A DNA stretch of 64,000 bases from Clostridiales bacterium (GTDB lineage: Bacteria > Bacillota > Clostridia > Oscillospirales > Oscillospiraceae), in assembly GCA_902362775.1 (NCBI GenBank), contig CABIXV010000003.1:186001-250000 (forward strand). The letters run 5' to 3'. A program made the translations under genes and the position numbers. Each line of letters begins with the position of its first letter. Position 1 is the stretch's first letter. The notes beneath the pieces are model-generated. The model made no database searches. It was not told the DNA's origin and worked only from the letters and a program-made list of their open reading frames with translations. Of the stretch, positions 1 to 7,639 are shown piece by piece.

Positions 1-112
1 GGAGCCGGACAAACGCAAAGCGGGTGTCTGGCTGCGCAGAGCGCACAAGGGGTTTGGGGAGCGTAGCTTCCCATCGCGGACGAAGTACGCAACAGCCCCG
101 GCAGGGCGCACG

Positions 113-145
113 ACACCGGCAACGGTGTATAAGTGCGCCCTTGTA
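113..145. other. oriT core of MobQ (RSF1010-like) type
   Basis: A perfect 6-bp inverted repeat (ACACCG, loop GCAA, CGGTGT; 113-128) is followed at once by TAAGTGCGCCCT (130-141). Hairpin plus TAAGTGCGCCCT is the known nick-region architecture of RSF1010/R1162 and other MobQ origins. The DUF3847 gene beside it is a common neighbour of MobA/MobL relaxases in Firmicutes. The matching relaxase would lie left of the window; no convincing gene is visible in 1-112. The nick would fall near the end of the CCCT run. Confidence 0.75.
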
Positions 146-155
146 GACAAGGGAC

Positions 156-446
156 TTATGGCGTGTCCCCGGATTTTGGCAGGTTTGCAGTCAATTCCGC
201 AGCCCCCGGAAGATGGGACAGGGCAATCAGAAATGTTTTGACCTCCGCGCCGGAAAGGTCGGGAGCCAGCGGGAAAATCCCCTCCAAAACGGCTCCACGC
301 TCAATCAGGCGGCGGGTGCGAACCCTGCGTTCTTCGTTCCGCTGCTTGTTCTCCAAAATCTTTTTTCGGTTTTCAAGCTGCCGAATCTCCTTCAGGACTT
401 TCTCCCGTTCTTCTTTTTGGGGGTGGGCTGTAATTTTTTCGTTCAT
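156..446 (-). CDS. DUF3847 family mobilization-associated protein
   Basis: A 96-residue basic protein. The first half is a charged, coiled-coil-like stretch; the second half holds the RTRRLIERGAVLEGIFP segment typical of DUF3847 proteins found next to MobA/MobL relaxases on Firmicutes elements. The ATG at 446 is chosen because AGAGGTG stands 6 nt upstream; the open frame runs further but without ribosome-site support. It lies between the oriT and the sigma-like genes, all on the same strand. The molecular role is unknown; an oriT accessory role is inferred from position. Confidence 0.7.
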   Translation of the reverse strand: MNEKITAHPQKEEREKVLKEIRQLENRKKILENKQRNEERRVRTRRLIERGAVLEGIFPLAPDLSGAEVKTFLIALSHLPGAAELTANLPKSGDTP

Positions 447-474
447 GTCAGGCACCTCTTTTCTTCGGAAATAC

Positions 475-936
475 TCATAGATTGACCGTCCATTTCTGTC
501 GAGCAAAGTACCGGCGCAGCCTCCGCAGTGCGGCACGGATGGATTTTCCCGCCTGTGATGGTGTGATACCCTCCATTGCGGCAATATCTTTCACTTTCAT
601 ACCCAGCATATAGCGGGCGTGGACACGGCGGGCCTGCATAGGCGGCAGGGAGGAAATGGCTTCGTACAATCGCCGTATCAGTTCTTCGTATTCGGCTAAT
701 TCTTCTTTTTCTATCAGGTAGTCCTCCGGCGATGGCTGCGCCCAGCCGATGGCGGCATTTTCGATTCCATCGTTACAATCGAGGGAATAAAACGCCTTAT
801 ACCGGAACATCTTGCGATCTCTGGCGGCCTCGGCTCTCTTGTCCAGAAGAAACGCTTCGACGATCTCATCGGACACCTCCACAAAAATGTCCTCTTTGCA
901 AAATGGATAATATTGTTTGAGATTGATGGTCTGCAT
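475..936 (-). CDS. Sigma-70 region 4-like regulator (1 of 3)
   Basis: 153 residues. The N-terminus (MQTINLKQYYPF) resembles that of the next gene. The C-terminal third has an HTH resembling sigma region 4: an arginine-rich helix with QARRVHARYMLGMKV, then a second helix with GITPSQAGKSIRAAL. No clear region 2 is visible, so promoter recognition with core polymerase is uncertain. Small proteins of this type are common on Clostridial ICEs and IMEs and are thought to control transfer or excision genes. The start at 936 follows a weak GAGGG site. It ends 28 bases before the DUF3847 start, suggesting one transcript. Confidence 0.65.
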   Translation of the reverse strand: MQTINLKQYYPFCKEDIFVEVSDEIVEAFLLDKRAEAARDRKMFRYKAFYSLDCNDGIENAAIGWAQPSPEDYLIEKEELAEYEELIRRLYEAISSLPPMQARRVHARYMLGMKVKDIAAMEGITPSQAGKSIRAALRRLRRYFARQKWTVNL

Positions 937-946
937 AGGCACGCCC

Positions 947-1399
947 TCACTCTGTTTGAAAAAGGACATCATAGCAACGGCGCATATTCCGCAGCCCCCG
1001 GTGGATGGCAACGCTGACCTTACTGCTATGGATACCCTCTCTCCGGGCGATTTCCGGCTGCTTGATACCGGCAATGTAGTAGGCGTGAACACGGCGGGCC
1101 TGTGTCGGAGTGGCATGAGCCAGAGCCACCGGCAGAGCTGCAATCAGGTGCAGGCGGGTGGTCATTTCTTCTCGTTCCAGCAAAATATCTTCCGGCGATC
1201 TGCTGTGTTCCAGTGCGTAATTTTCCAGCCAGCTGTATGCGTCCAGAGAGTAGTAGGCGCGGTGGTAGACTTTCCGACGCTCATAGTTCTCCATCTCCCG
1301 CTGGGCCTGATACATCGCTGCCCATACCTCGTCCGTAACATCCACAAACTCGTCATGCCGGTAGTGGGGATACATCCACCGCAGATTGATTGTTTTCAT
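947..1399 (-). CDS. Sigma-70 region 4-like regulator (2 of 3)
   Basis: 150 residues, paralogous to its downstream neighbour: both open with MKTINL/MQTINL followed by a Y-P-rich strand, have an acidic middle and end with a region-4-like HTH (TPTQARRVHAYYIAGIKQ, then an SKVSVAIHRGL recognition helix). The ATG at 1399 has a strong AGGAGG site 7 nt upstream. The gap to the next gene is only 10 bp. No catalytic or metal motifs are visible. Role inferred as a transcription regulator of element A. Confidence 0.65.
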   Translation of the reverse strand: MKTINLRWMYPHYRHDEFVDVTDEVWAAMYQAQREMENYERRKVYHRAYYSLDAYSWLENYALEHSRSPEDILLEREEMTTRLHLIAALPVALAHATPTQARRVHAYYIAGIKQPEIARREGIHSSKVSVAIHRGLRNMRRCYDVLFQTE

Positions 1400-1502
1400 A
1401 GGCTTACCTCCTGAAAATCGGAGAGGCGGGCAGCTCGTCCGCTGTCCGCCCCTCGCTGAGATAAGGGAAATGATCCCTTTCACTTGGTAGCCAGAAAACA
1501 GG

Positions 1503-1916
1503 TCATTCGTTAAGCCTGTTTTCAAAGAAATTTATAAATTTTTTTCTGACTGCCTCCACACTTTGATAAACAGCCACTTTGGAGCAGCCGCACAGCACAC
1601 CGATCTCTGCAAGGCTCAGCCCGTCAAGCGCATAGAACAGGAACCGGCGGCGCTGGGCCTCGGTACAGGTATCCAGCACAGCCATCAGCTCATGCAGCGT
1701 TTCCATACGGCAAAGGTATTCTTCCGGCGTTTCGCCGTAGGCTCCTACACCCTCGGTGGTAATGATGTACTCGTCAAACTCCCGGCCATCCCAATGCCGC
1801 CGCTGTTCATGGAACAGGTTCTCCGTTTTGTGATCGGCCCGGTCAAGAAATTCATAGACTTCCAGCGTAACCTCCACGGTCACAGCTTGTCCGTTATAAT
1901 TGATGGTGACTTCCAT
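1503..1916 (-). CDS. Sigma-70 region 4-like regulator (3 of 3)
   Basis: 137 residues. The C-terminus has a clear HTH (LSLAEIGVLCGCSKVAVYQS) followed by a KKFINFF helix, as in sigma region 4 and phage/ICE ArpU-like regulators. It is the most upstream of three tandem genes of this kind. The ATG at 1916 follows GGAGG at 8 nt. That ribosome site lies inside the long hairpin at 1925-1961, so translation may be controlled by RNA folding. It shares this arrangement with the sigma-like gene at 22445-22954 in the other element. Confidence 0.65.
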   Translation of the reverse strand: MEVTINYNGQAVTVEVTLEVYEFLDRADHKTENLFHEQRRHWDGREFDEYIITTEGVGAYGETPEEYLCRMETLHELMAVLDTCTEAQRRRFLFYALDGLSLAEIGVLCGCSKVAVYQSVEAVRKKFINFFENRLNE

Positions 1917-1924
1917 CGGCCTTT

Positions 1925-1961
1925 CCTCCGTTCAGATTTTTGCGGGAAAATCTGAACGAGG
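1925..1961 (-). promoter_or_regulatory. Hairpin masking the ribosome site of the sigma-like gene
   Basis: On the minus strand, CCTC(G)GTTCAGATTTT pairs with AAAATCTGAACGGAGG across a 6-nt loop: 15 pairs with a single bulged base. The GGAGG ribosome site of the downstream gene is the closing arm. No U-tract follows, so it is not a terminator. It could alternatively be a DNA operator palindrome. Confidence 0.6.
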
Positions 1962-2079
1962 TGGCGGGGAACGGCACCGGGGGCAAGGTTCGGGCCATGT
2001 TGGCCCGATGTTCCGGCCCCATAGGTATGAAAAAACGCCCGGACAGCATGAAGCTATTCGAGCGCAAAAAACACGGTAT

Positions 2080-2196
2080 TCAGTTATATTGTGACAATTT
2101 TCGCACTGGCTGCCAGACGGGGCCTGTCCGGTGGCCGGACTTTTTTTGACGGTAGTGAAATATCGTCTGAATTTGTCGGCGGTCAGTGTGCTTCAT
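2080..2196 (-). CDS. Small basic ORF, 38 residues, unknown
   Basis: A short frame starting MKHTDRRQIQTIF, with AGGAGGG 8 nt upstream of the ATG, a near-ideal ribosome site that is the main support. It is rich in Arg, Lys, Gln and His and resembles no family I recognise. It lies between the DtxR gene and the sigma-like genes. The rest of 1962-2395 holds no other convincing gene. A GC-rich inverted repeat (CGGCGG/CCGCCG) lies around 2262-2292. Could be a leader peptide or a chance frame. Confidence 0.35.
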   Translation of the reverse strand: MKHTDRRQIQTIFHYRQKKSGHRTGPVWQPVRKLSQYN

Positions 2197-2395
2197 GGCG
2201 GCTCCCTCCTAAAGCCGCCGTGTCAACGTATGGGCGTCACTCCTTTGTTGAGGGCATAAGAAACGGCGGCCTTGATGTTACTCAAAACCGCCGCAGTACC
2301 CGGAAAATCCATTATGAGCGCACGAAGCTGCCTGCCCTGCAACGGTTTTTTTCTTTCCCCGTCTTGCGGGGCAGGATCGCTTGGCTTATTCGGTT

Positions 2396-2767
2396 TTAGT
2401 TTTGCTCTTGTTCGGCTGCCTCTTTCAGCCGGTCAAAACTCTCATCGCTGATGATGTGTTCAATACGACAGGCATCGACCTCCGCAGTTTTGGGGTCAAC
2501 GCCTGCGGTGATAAGTTGCTCGGTAAAGAAGCAGCGACGCTCGTAGATTTTTTCGGCAACTTCCCGGCCAACATCGGTCAGATGGAGAAAGTGATCTTCG
2601 TCCATCATAAGAAAGCCGCCGTCCCGCAAGGTAGCCACTGCATGGCACACGCTGGGCTTTGACACCTCCATGTGCCGGGCAAGGTCAACAGAGCGTACCA
2701 TACCATTTTTCTTTTGCAGCATTAGTACGGCCTCTAAATAATCCTCGCCCGACTCATACAGTTTCAT
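2396..2767 (-). CDS. DtxR/MntR-family metal-dependent repressor (A)
   Basis: 123 residues: an N-terminal winged helix (SGEDYLEAVLMLQ, then RSVDLARHMEVSKPSVCHAV as the DNA-reading HTH) and a dimerization domain with metal ligands. The C-terminal ACRIEHIIS segment matches the DtxR-type C-x2-E-H site (ACRWEH in DtxR) rather than the MntR type, which suggests Fe(II) as corepressor. There is no SH3-like third domain. The start at 2767 follows TAGGAGAAACAAA. It is the last gene of the ABC-mntP-feoABC operon, so feedback control of that operon is likely. A close paralog is at 24111-24518. Confidence 0.85.
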   Translation of the reverse strand: MKLYESGEDYLEAVLMLQKKNGMVRSVDLARHMEVSKPSVCHAVATLRDGGFLMMDEDHFLHLTDVGREVAEKIYERRCFFTEQLITAGVDPKTAEVDACRIEHIISDESFDRLKEAAEQEQN

Positions 2768-2777
2768 TTTGTTTCTC

Positions 2778-3029
2778 CTATTCGGTTCGTTTAATAACTT
2801 CCCATATATTGACATCAGGGGCAGCCGGGGTAGGCTGATCGCAGCCATGACAGCCGTTGCAATTATGATTGCAGTCGGCTTGATAAGCTACTTTTCGGAT
2901 ATATCCTTGGTTCTCCAAATATTCAAGTTCCACTTGGATGCTCCCTACGTCCTTATGCAGAAGTTCAGCCAACTCCTGAACGCTGTATGTTTTCCCGCTT
3001 TGTAAATACTCCAATAATTGAATTAGCAC
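2778..3029 (-). CDS. FeoC-like winged-helix protein
   Basis: 83 residues. The N-terminus is a small winged helix (YSVQELAELLHKDVGSIQVE). The C-terminus holds a cysteine cluster, CNHNCNGCHGC, suited to an Fe-S cluster, as in FeoC-like regulators. The start is GTG at 3029, 5 nt after AAAGGAG. It sits between feoB and the DtxR gene in one operon, the usual place for FeoC. Probably tunes FeoB activity or stability in response to iron or oxygen; that is inferred from family and context. Confidence 0.7.
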   Translation of the reverse strand: MLIQLLEYLQSGKTYSVQELAELLHKDVGSIQVELEYLENQGYIRKVAYQADCNHNCNGCHGCDQPTPAAPDVNIWEVIKRTE

Positions 3030-3044
3030 AATAACTCCTTTCCT

Positions 3045-5069
3045 TTAGAAAATAACAAGACCGACGTGATACGCAATCGTTGCCATAATCAAGGCTGTAA
3101 GGACATAATAGAGCGCAATTCGCACAGTCCATTTCATAGAGTGTGTTTCCTGGGTTGTTGCGGTCAAGGCCATCAGGCAAGGCATATTGAAGAAAAACGC
3201 GAACAGGAAAGCAAGAGCTTCCGGTCTGGATATGACGGACAGCATACTTGTACTAAGTGCCGCCGTGTCTACGGTAGCGGACTGCTCAATAGCCGCCCAA
3301 ATACTTCCCGTGTTAAACAGGGAAGCCATAACGCCAAGAGAAGCCTCCTTGCCCATAGCGGAAGCGACAAAAGCGATAAACAGTTGCCACGGTAAACCAA
3401 ACAGGCTTGTCACAGGTTCAATAAAGGTTCCTACCTTGTAAATGATACTGTTCGCCACATTTCCGTCCGCCGAGTAAGAAAGCAGCCAGAAGATCACGGA
3501 AATGCAAATAATAATACGGAGTGCGCGGCTAAGTACATTTCCCATTTTGCTGAAAACGGAACCAAACAGGCTTTTCCAATGAGGCTTATGGTAAGGCGGC
3601 AATTCCATAATTAAGCCGGTGCGCCCCTCTACCTTGTTCAAAGACCGGCCAAACACCTTATAAGTGATAAAGATGTGCAAAAACGCCACGGCAAACAACG
3701 CCAGAACTACGACAGCAGCCCCGTTTCCGAAGAACGTACCGCTGACAAGTCCAACTACGCCCCAGGTAGAAGCGCAGGGGACTACCCAGGACAGGGCAAT
3801 CGTCATAACACGCTGTCCCCATGAATCAATGACCCTTGTTCCAGTGATTCCGCCGATATTGCATCCGAAACTGACGAGGAAAGGCATAATTGCTTTGCCC
3901 TGTAATCCCAGCTTTGTCATAGTATCATCGAATACATAGGAGATTCGCGCCATATAGCCGACATCTTCCATCAGGCCAAAGACAAGGCTGATTCCGAACA
4001 CATAGCTTGCCATTTGCAGAGCGAAAGAAACAGCGGTCAAAATGGCGTTGCAGAGCAGCGATACAAGGAATGGCGCTGCGCCTATATCCAGCAGCCAGTT
4101 AGCCAGAGGGACGGAAATTGCACTGATAAGCCCGCTGAAAAGCCCCATCAGCGGGAAGCCAATCACCATAGAGCAGATCAGACCTAAAACGATCATGCCA
4201 ATGGCAATAGGCTTTCCCCAGCGTTTGCTTGTGGCCGCCTTATCAAACCGGCTCCGCAGCAGCTTGTTCTTCTTGCTGGTCACGTTCTCATTTACAAGTT
4301 TGTCAATCCACTGGAATTTGCAATCACCTGTCAAAAGGTTTCCGTCCTTTACATCGGACAGCTTCTTTTCAATCGCGGTATAAGTGCCTGCATCAACGGT
4401 TTCTTTCACAAGAGAACGCGCCAATTTGTCCTGTTCTATCAGCTTTGCAGTCAACCATGTGGACGAATAGATGCCGATTCCGTCCGCAGGAAGCAGCGCC
4501 TTGATCTCGTCAAACGCGGCCCCGATTGTATTCTGATAAATCTGCGCCAAGCGCTTTTCGTCTAAAGTCGAAGCATTTTTATCAATGCTTTCTAACATAC
4601 GGAAAAATGTGCCATACTGTTTTTTATCGGCAGCAACCAGCGGCACAACAGGGATGCCCAGGGATTTAGCGATTCCATTGGTGTCAATCTGCTTCCCCTG
4701 CGATTTTGCCACATCCATCATATTCAGCAGGAGAACCACGGGAACGCGAATCCCGGTATAATCAGCCAGCATGAAAAGGCTGCGGTTGAGCTGGGAGGCA
4801 TCAGCCAATATGCAAACAACATCTGCCTGCCCACTGGCTATGTAATTCCGTGTAACAACTTCTTCATCCGAATTTGCAGACAGGCTATAAGTTCCCGGAA
4901 GATCAATGATTTTATAGGTGGTATCTTTGTGAACGAAAGAACCATCCTTGCGCTCCACTGTTTTTCCGGGCCAGTTCCCGACGTGCTGACGGGAACCAGT
5001 CAGGCCATTAAACAAGGTTGATTTGCCGGAGTTCGGCTGGCCTAAAAGGGCAATCGTTTTTTCACTCAT
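3045..5069 (-). CDS. feoB: Ferrous iron transporter FeoB
   Basis: 674 residues, the usual FeoB length. The N-terminal GTPase has G1 GQPNSGKS at 10-17, G3 DLPG at 56-59 and G4 NMMD at 116-119 (NKxD-like, with Met replacing Lys). From about residue 285 there are many membrane segments, including the Gate motifs (LVSFGCNIGGITGTR and FNMPCLMAL) with the conserved cysteines. It imports Fe(II) across the cytoplasmic membrane. The start overlaps the feoA stop as ATGA, indicating translational coupling. The FeoC-like gene follows 15 bp downstream. Confidence 0.95.
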   Translation of the reverse strand: MSEKTIALLGQPNSGKSTLFNGLTGSRQHVGNWPGKTVERKDGSFVHKDTTYKIIDLPGTYSLSANSDEEVVTRNYIASGQADVVCILADASQLNRSLFMLADYTGIRVPVVLLLNMMDVAKSQGKQIDTNGIAKSLGIPVVPLVAADKKQYGTFFRMLESIDKNASTLDEKRLAQIYQNTIGAAFDEIKALLPADGIGIYSSTWLTAKLIEQDKLARSLVKETVDAGTYTAIEKKLSDVKDGNLLTGDCKFQWIDKLVNENVTSKKNKLLRSRFDKAATSKRWGKPIAIGMIVLGLICSMVIGFPLMGLFSGLISAISVPLANWLLDIGAAPFLVSLLCNAILTAVSFALQMASYVFGISLVFGLMEDVGYMARISYVFDDTMTKLGLQGKAIMPFLVSFGCNIGGITGTRVIDSWGQRVMTIALSWVVPCASTWGVVGLVSGTFFGNGAAVVVLALFAVAFLHIFITYKVFGRSLNKVEGRTGLIMELPPYHKPHWKSLFGSVFSKMGNVLSRALRIIICISVIFWLLSYSADGNVANSIIYKVGTFIEPVTSLFGLPWQLFIAFVASAMGKEASLGVMASLFNTGSIWAAIEQSATVDTAALSTSMLSVISRPEALAFLFAFFFNMPCLMALTATTQETHSMKWTVRIALYYVLTALIMATIAYHVGLVIF

Positions 5070-5296
5070 TGTTTTGTCACCTCCACCATGATTTTGTCAG
5101 ATTCCGTTTTGTTGATGGCAACCATCGTGTCCCTTGCGTACACCAAAACGGGCCGCTTTTTCGGATTTTGAATCACTTCAAAAGGGCAGCCAATCGTAAG
5201 GCCGATGGAGGTCACGCGGCTTTGAAAATGCGCGTCCCCGTTGATTGCAACAACCCTTCCGCAGGAGCCATCACTCAATTCATTTAATTTTTTCAT
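5066..5296 (-). CDS. feoA: FeoA, SH3-like partner of FeoB
   Basis: 76 residues with the FeoA core: SCGRVVAING early, a VTSIGLTIGCPFEV strand pair in the middle and a terminal KIMVEV strand. FeoA binds FeoB on the cytoplasmic side and is needed for iron uptake. It overlaps feoB by 4 bp. The ATG at 5296 has a GGAGG-type site in the AT-rich gap after mntP. Length is standard for the family. Confidence 0.9.
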   Translation of the reverse strand: MKKLNELSDGSCGRVVAINGDAHFQSRVTSIGLTIGCPFEVIQNPKKRPVLVYARDTMVAINKTESDKIMVEVTKQ

Positions 5297-5323
5297 TTCT
5301 TAAATTCCTCCAATTCTTTTCTG

Positions 5324-5870
5324 TCAGCCCATAATAAAAATCCGTACCCCGATTAAAATTAAAATCACACCGCCTAATATTCCGGCCCGGTTTCCTAACC
5401 GATTTCCGAAAAAGTGTCCAATCCATACGCCGACAAATGCAATTAAGAATGTTGTGGTTCCTATCAGTGTTGCCGAGGGGATAATTTTTACATTTAAGGC
5501 TGACAGCGTTATGCCGACAGCAAAAGCGTCAATACTTGTAGCAATCGCAGTCGGAACCATAACAGTAAAACCCAATGCTCCGTTTGTTTCTTTACATTCA
5601 CCTTTTAGATTTTCTCGAATCATGTTGATACCGATTATGCACAGAAGAAACAGTGCAACATATTTGGAAACCGCTTCAATGTACTGGCGAATTGTTCCGC
5701 CGCAGATATATCCCAGCGTAGGCATAAGCGCCTGGAATCCACCAAAATATAGCCCTACCAAGCCCTGTTTTTACTGGGTGCATTTTGGTATTCAAACCTT
5801 TGCATACTGAAACCGCGAAAGCGTCCATTGATAGACCGACAGCAACCAGTAATAGGTCAAGTAGCCCCAT
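5324..5870 (-). pseudogene. mntP: mntP manganese efflux pump, frameshifted
   Basis: The first 35 or so codons (MGLLDLLLVAVGLSMDAFAV) and the rest (VGLYFGGFQALMPTLGYICG onward, with ATSIDAFAVG) match MntP, a six-helix Mn(II) exporter of about 185 residues, but they are in different frames. They join if one base is removed from the five-T run at 5768-5772 (AAAAA in the coding sense). The start at 5870 follows AAAGGAGG. This is either a real one-base insertion or a homopolymer sequencing error. All other parts, including both DAFAV repeats, are intact, so decay is recent if real. Confidence 0.75.
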
Positions 5871-5898
5871 CGGTATCACCTCCTTTACCGGCTCCTGT

Positions 5899-7632
5899 TT
5901 ATGCCCCCTTTACAATCCATTCTCTTGCTTTCTGCTGTTCCTGCACCATTTCGTAGTAATGGCCTTTCTTTCTTAACAGTTCTTCATGCGTTCCCGTTTC
6001 TTCAATCCGTCCCTGATTCAGCACAATAATCTGATCTGCGTTCTGAATAGTGTTCAGACGGTGGGCAATCACGAAAACGGTTTTCCCTTTCATCAGGCGG
6101 TCTAACGCCTGATTGATCTTTGCTTCATTGTCAGCGTCCAGAGAAGCCGTTGATTCATCCAAAAGCAGGATAGGCGCGTCCTTTAAGATTGCCCTTGCAA
6201 TAGCAATCCGCTGTTTTTCACCGCCAGACAGGGTGTTGCCGCCCTCGGCAAGATGGGTCTGATAGCCATTAGGCAGTCTTTCGATAAATTCATGACAATG
6301 GGCCGCCTTTGCCGCCGCAATCACTTCCTGTTCGGTAGCATCTTCACGGCCAGCTTTGATATTGTTGTAAATCGTATCGGACAGCAAAGTATTTTCCTGG
6401 AATACCTCACTGATATAGTGCAAAAGTCCGTCAGGATTTAGCTCCCGTATGTCCTGCCCACCAATGCGGACGCAGCCTTTTGTCACATCCCAAAACCGGG
6501 CGATCAGATTAGCAACCGTAGATTTGCCGGAGCCGGACGGCCCGATCAGCGCCGTAGTGCTTCCCTCCGGGGCATGAAAACTGATATTGTGTAAAACATC
6601 GGCCTGCTGGTTATAGGAGAAGTCCACGTTTTCAAAGGTAATATCAAAGTGCGAGAGCTTTACCTTTTCTTCTTTGTAGGATAGCGGCTTTGTGTCAAAT
6701 GCCTGTTCCAGATTAGAAGTGGCAAGTTTCAGTTCTTTCAGCAGGTTATACGAATGTTCAAACGCAATCAGCAGCGCAGAAAGCGCAAGGCTCATAAGCA
6801 TAAACGCCACAAGCAGTTCAGAAGCAATCGTACCGCCAAGGAACAGATAGCTTCCAATCAGCAGGACAAACGGCAAAAGGAAATTTGCAATGATAGAATA
6901 CATACTTGTGGGGGCGGCGGTTTTTACTTCCGCCTGTACGCTGGTTTTCCGTATGTCCTCCAACGTATCAGACATTCTTGTGAAGTGCGTACTTGTCATA
7001 TTTGCAGACTTGAACACTTTCATGCCCTTGATGTATTCCAGAACAATAGAGATCATTTTAGAAGTCAGATCACGCTTGATCGTTCCGTACTTCTCTACAA
7101 GCCGGTTGCCCCAATTCAAAACCGGCAACGCGATCAGAATTACCACGCACTCGGCCAACGCCAGTTTCCAGTTGATAAAAAAGGTTCCAACCAAGATCAG
7201 GCAGCCCATGACCAATGTTTTGACGATAGAGGGCAGCGTATGGGTCAATACAAGTTCAAAATTGCTTAAATCCTTTGTCAGTGTACTAAGCAGATACCCG
7301 CTGCTGTTTTGATTAAAATAGCCAAGGCTTAGAGAACGGTAATGGTTTGCCAAATCCAAGCGTAGGCCGCTGCACATTTCGGCCCCTCTGGAAAAGCAGA
7401 GAAAATAGCCGCTGCGGTAAATAATCAGCCGGAGAATTATACTGATAAGGCATACAATGGTATAGTTTCGTACAAGCCCACCTGTCAGAGAACCGTTCAG
7501 GAGATGAATTACGGTAAAATACAGCATAAGGTACATGACAAGGCTTCCGATGGCGTCCAGTGACATAAGGAAAACAGGAAATATCAACTGCTTTCGTTTG
7601 TCACCAATCAATTTCTGAATACTGCGTAACAT
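5899..7632 (-). CDS. ABC transporter, fused membrane/ATPase half (YbtPQ/IrtAB-like)
   Basis: 577 residues: six predicted membrane helices in about 15-290, then an ATPase with Walker A GPSGSGKST (364-372), signature LSGGE (468-472), Walker B ILLLDE (488-493) and switch His 524. It forms a pair with the gene 7 bp upstream and is probably one half of a heterodimer. Exporter-fold pairs beside FeoAB and DtxR genes resemble the YbtPQ/IrtAB siderophore importers; an exporter role cannot be excluded. Its nucleotide site looks canonical. Confidence 0.8.
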   Translation of the reverse strand: MLRSIQKLIGDKRKQLIFPVFLMSLDAIGSLVMYLMLYFTVIHLLNGSLTGGLVRNYTIVCLISIILRLIIYRSGYFLCFSRGAEMCSGLRLDLANHYRSLSLGYFNQNSSGYLLSTLTKDLSNFELVLTHTLPSIVKTLVMGCLILVGTFFINWKLALAECVVILIALPVLNWGNRLVEKYGTIKRDLTSKMISIVLEYIKGMKVFKSANMTSTHFTRMSDTLEDIRKTSVQAEVKTAAPTSMYSIIANFLLPFVLLIGSYLFLGGTIASELLVAFMLMSLALSALLIAFEHSYNLLKELKLATSNLEQAFDTKPLSYKEEKVKLSHFDITFENVDFSYNQQADVLHNISFHAPEGSTTALIGPSGSGKSTVANLIARFWDVTKGCVRIGGQDIRELNPDGLLHYISEVFQENTLLSDTIYNNIKAGREDATEQEVIAAAKAAHCHEFIERLPNGYQTHLAEGGNTLSGGEKQRIAIARAILKDAPILLLDESTASLDADNEAKINQALDRLMKGKTVFVIAHRLNTIQNADQIIVLNQGRIEETGTHEELLRKKGHYYEMVQEQQKAREWIVKGA

Positions 7633-7639
7633 AGTCTTT

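Noticed and set aside
1..112. Start of a relaxase gene left of the oriT
   Set aside because: The only ATG on the minus strand (near 74) gives a Cys/Pro-rich frame unlike a MobA/MobL start and has no ribosome site.
2357..2371. CCCCG-TCTTG-CGGGG hairpin downstream of the dtxR gene as a terminator
   Set aside because: On the minus strand it is followed by A-rich, not T-rich, sequence, so it does not have the features of an intrinsic terminator in either useful direction.
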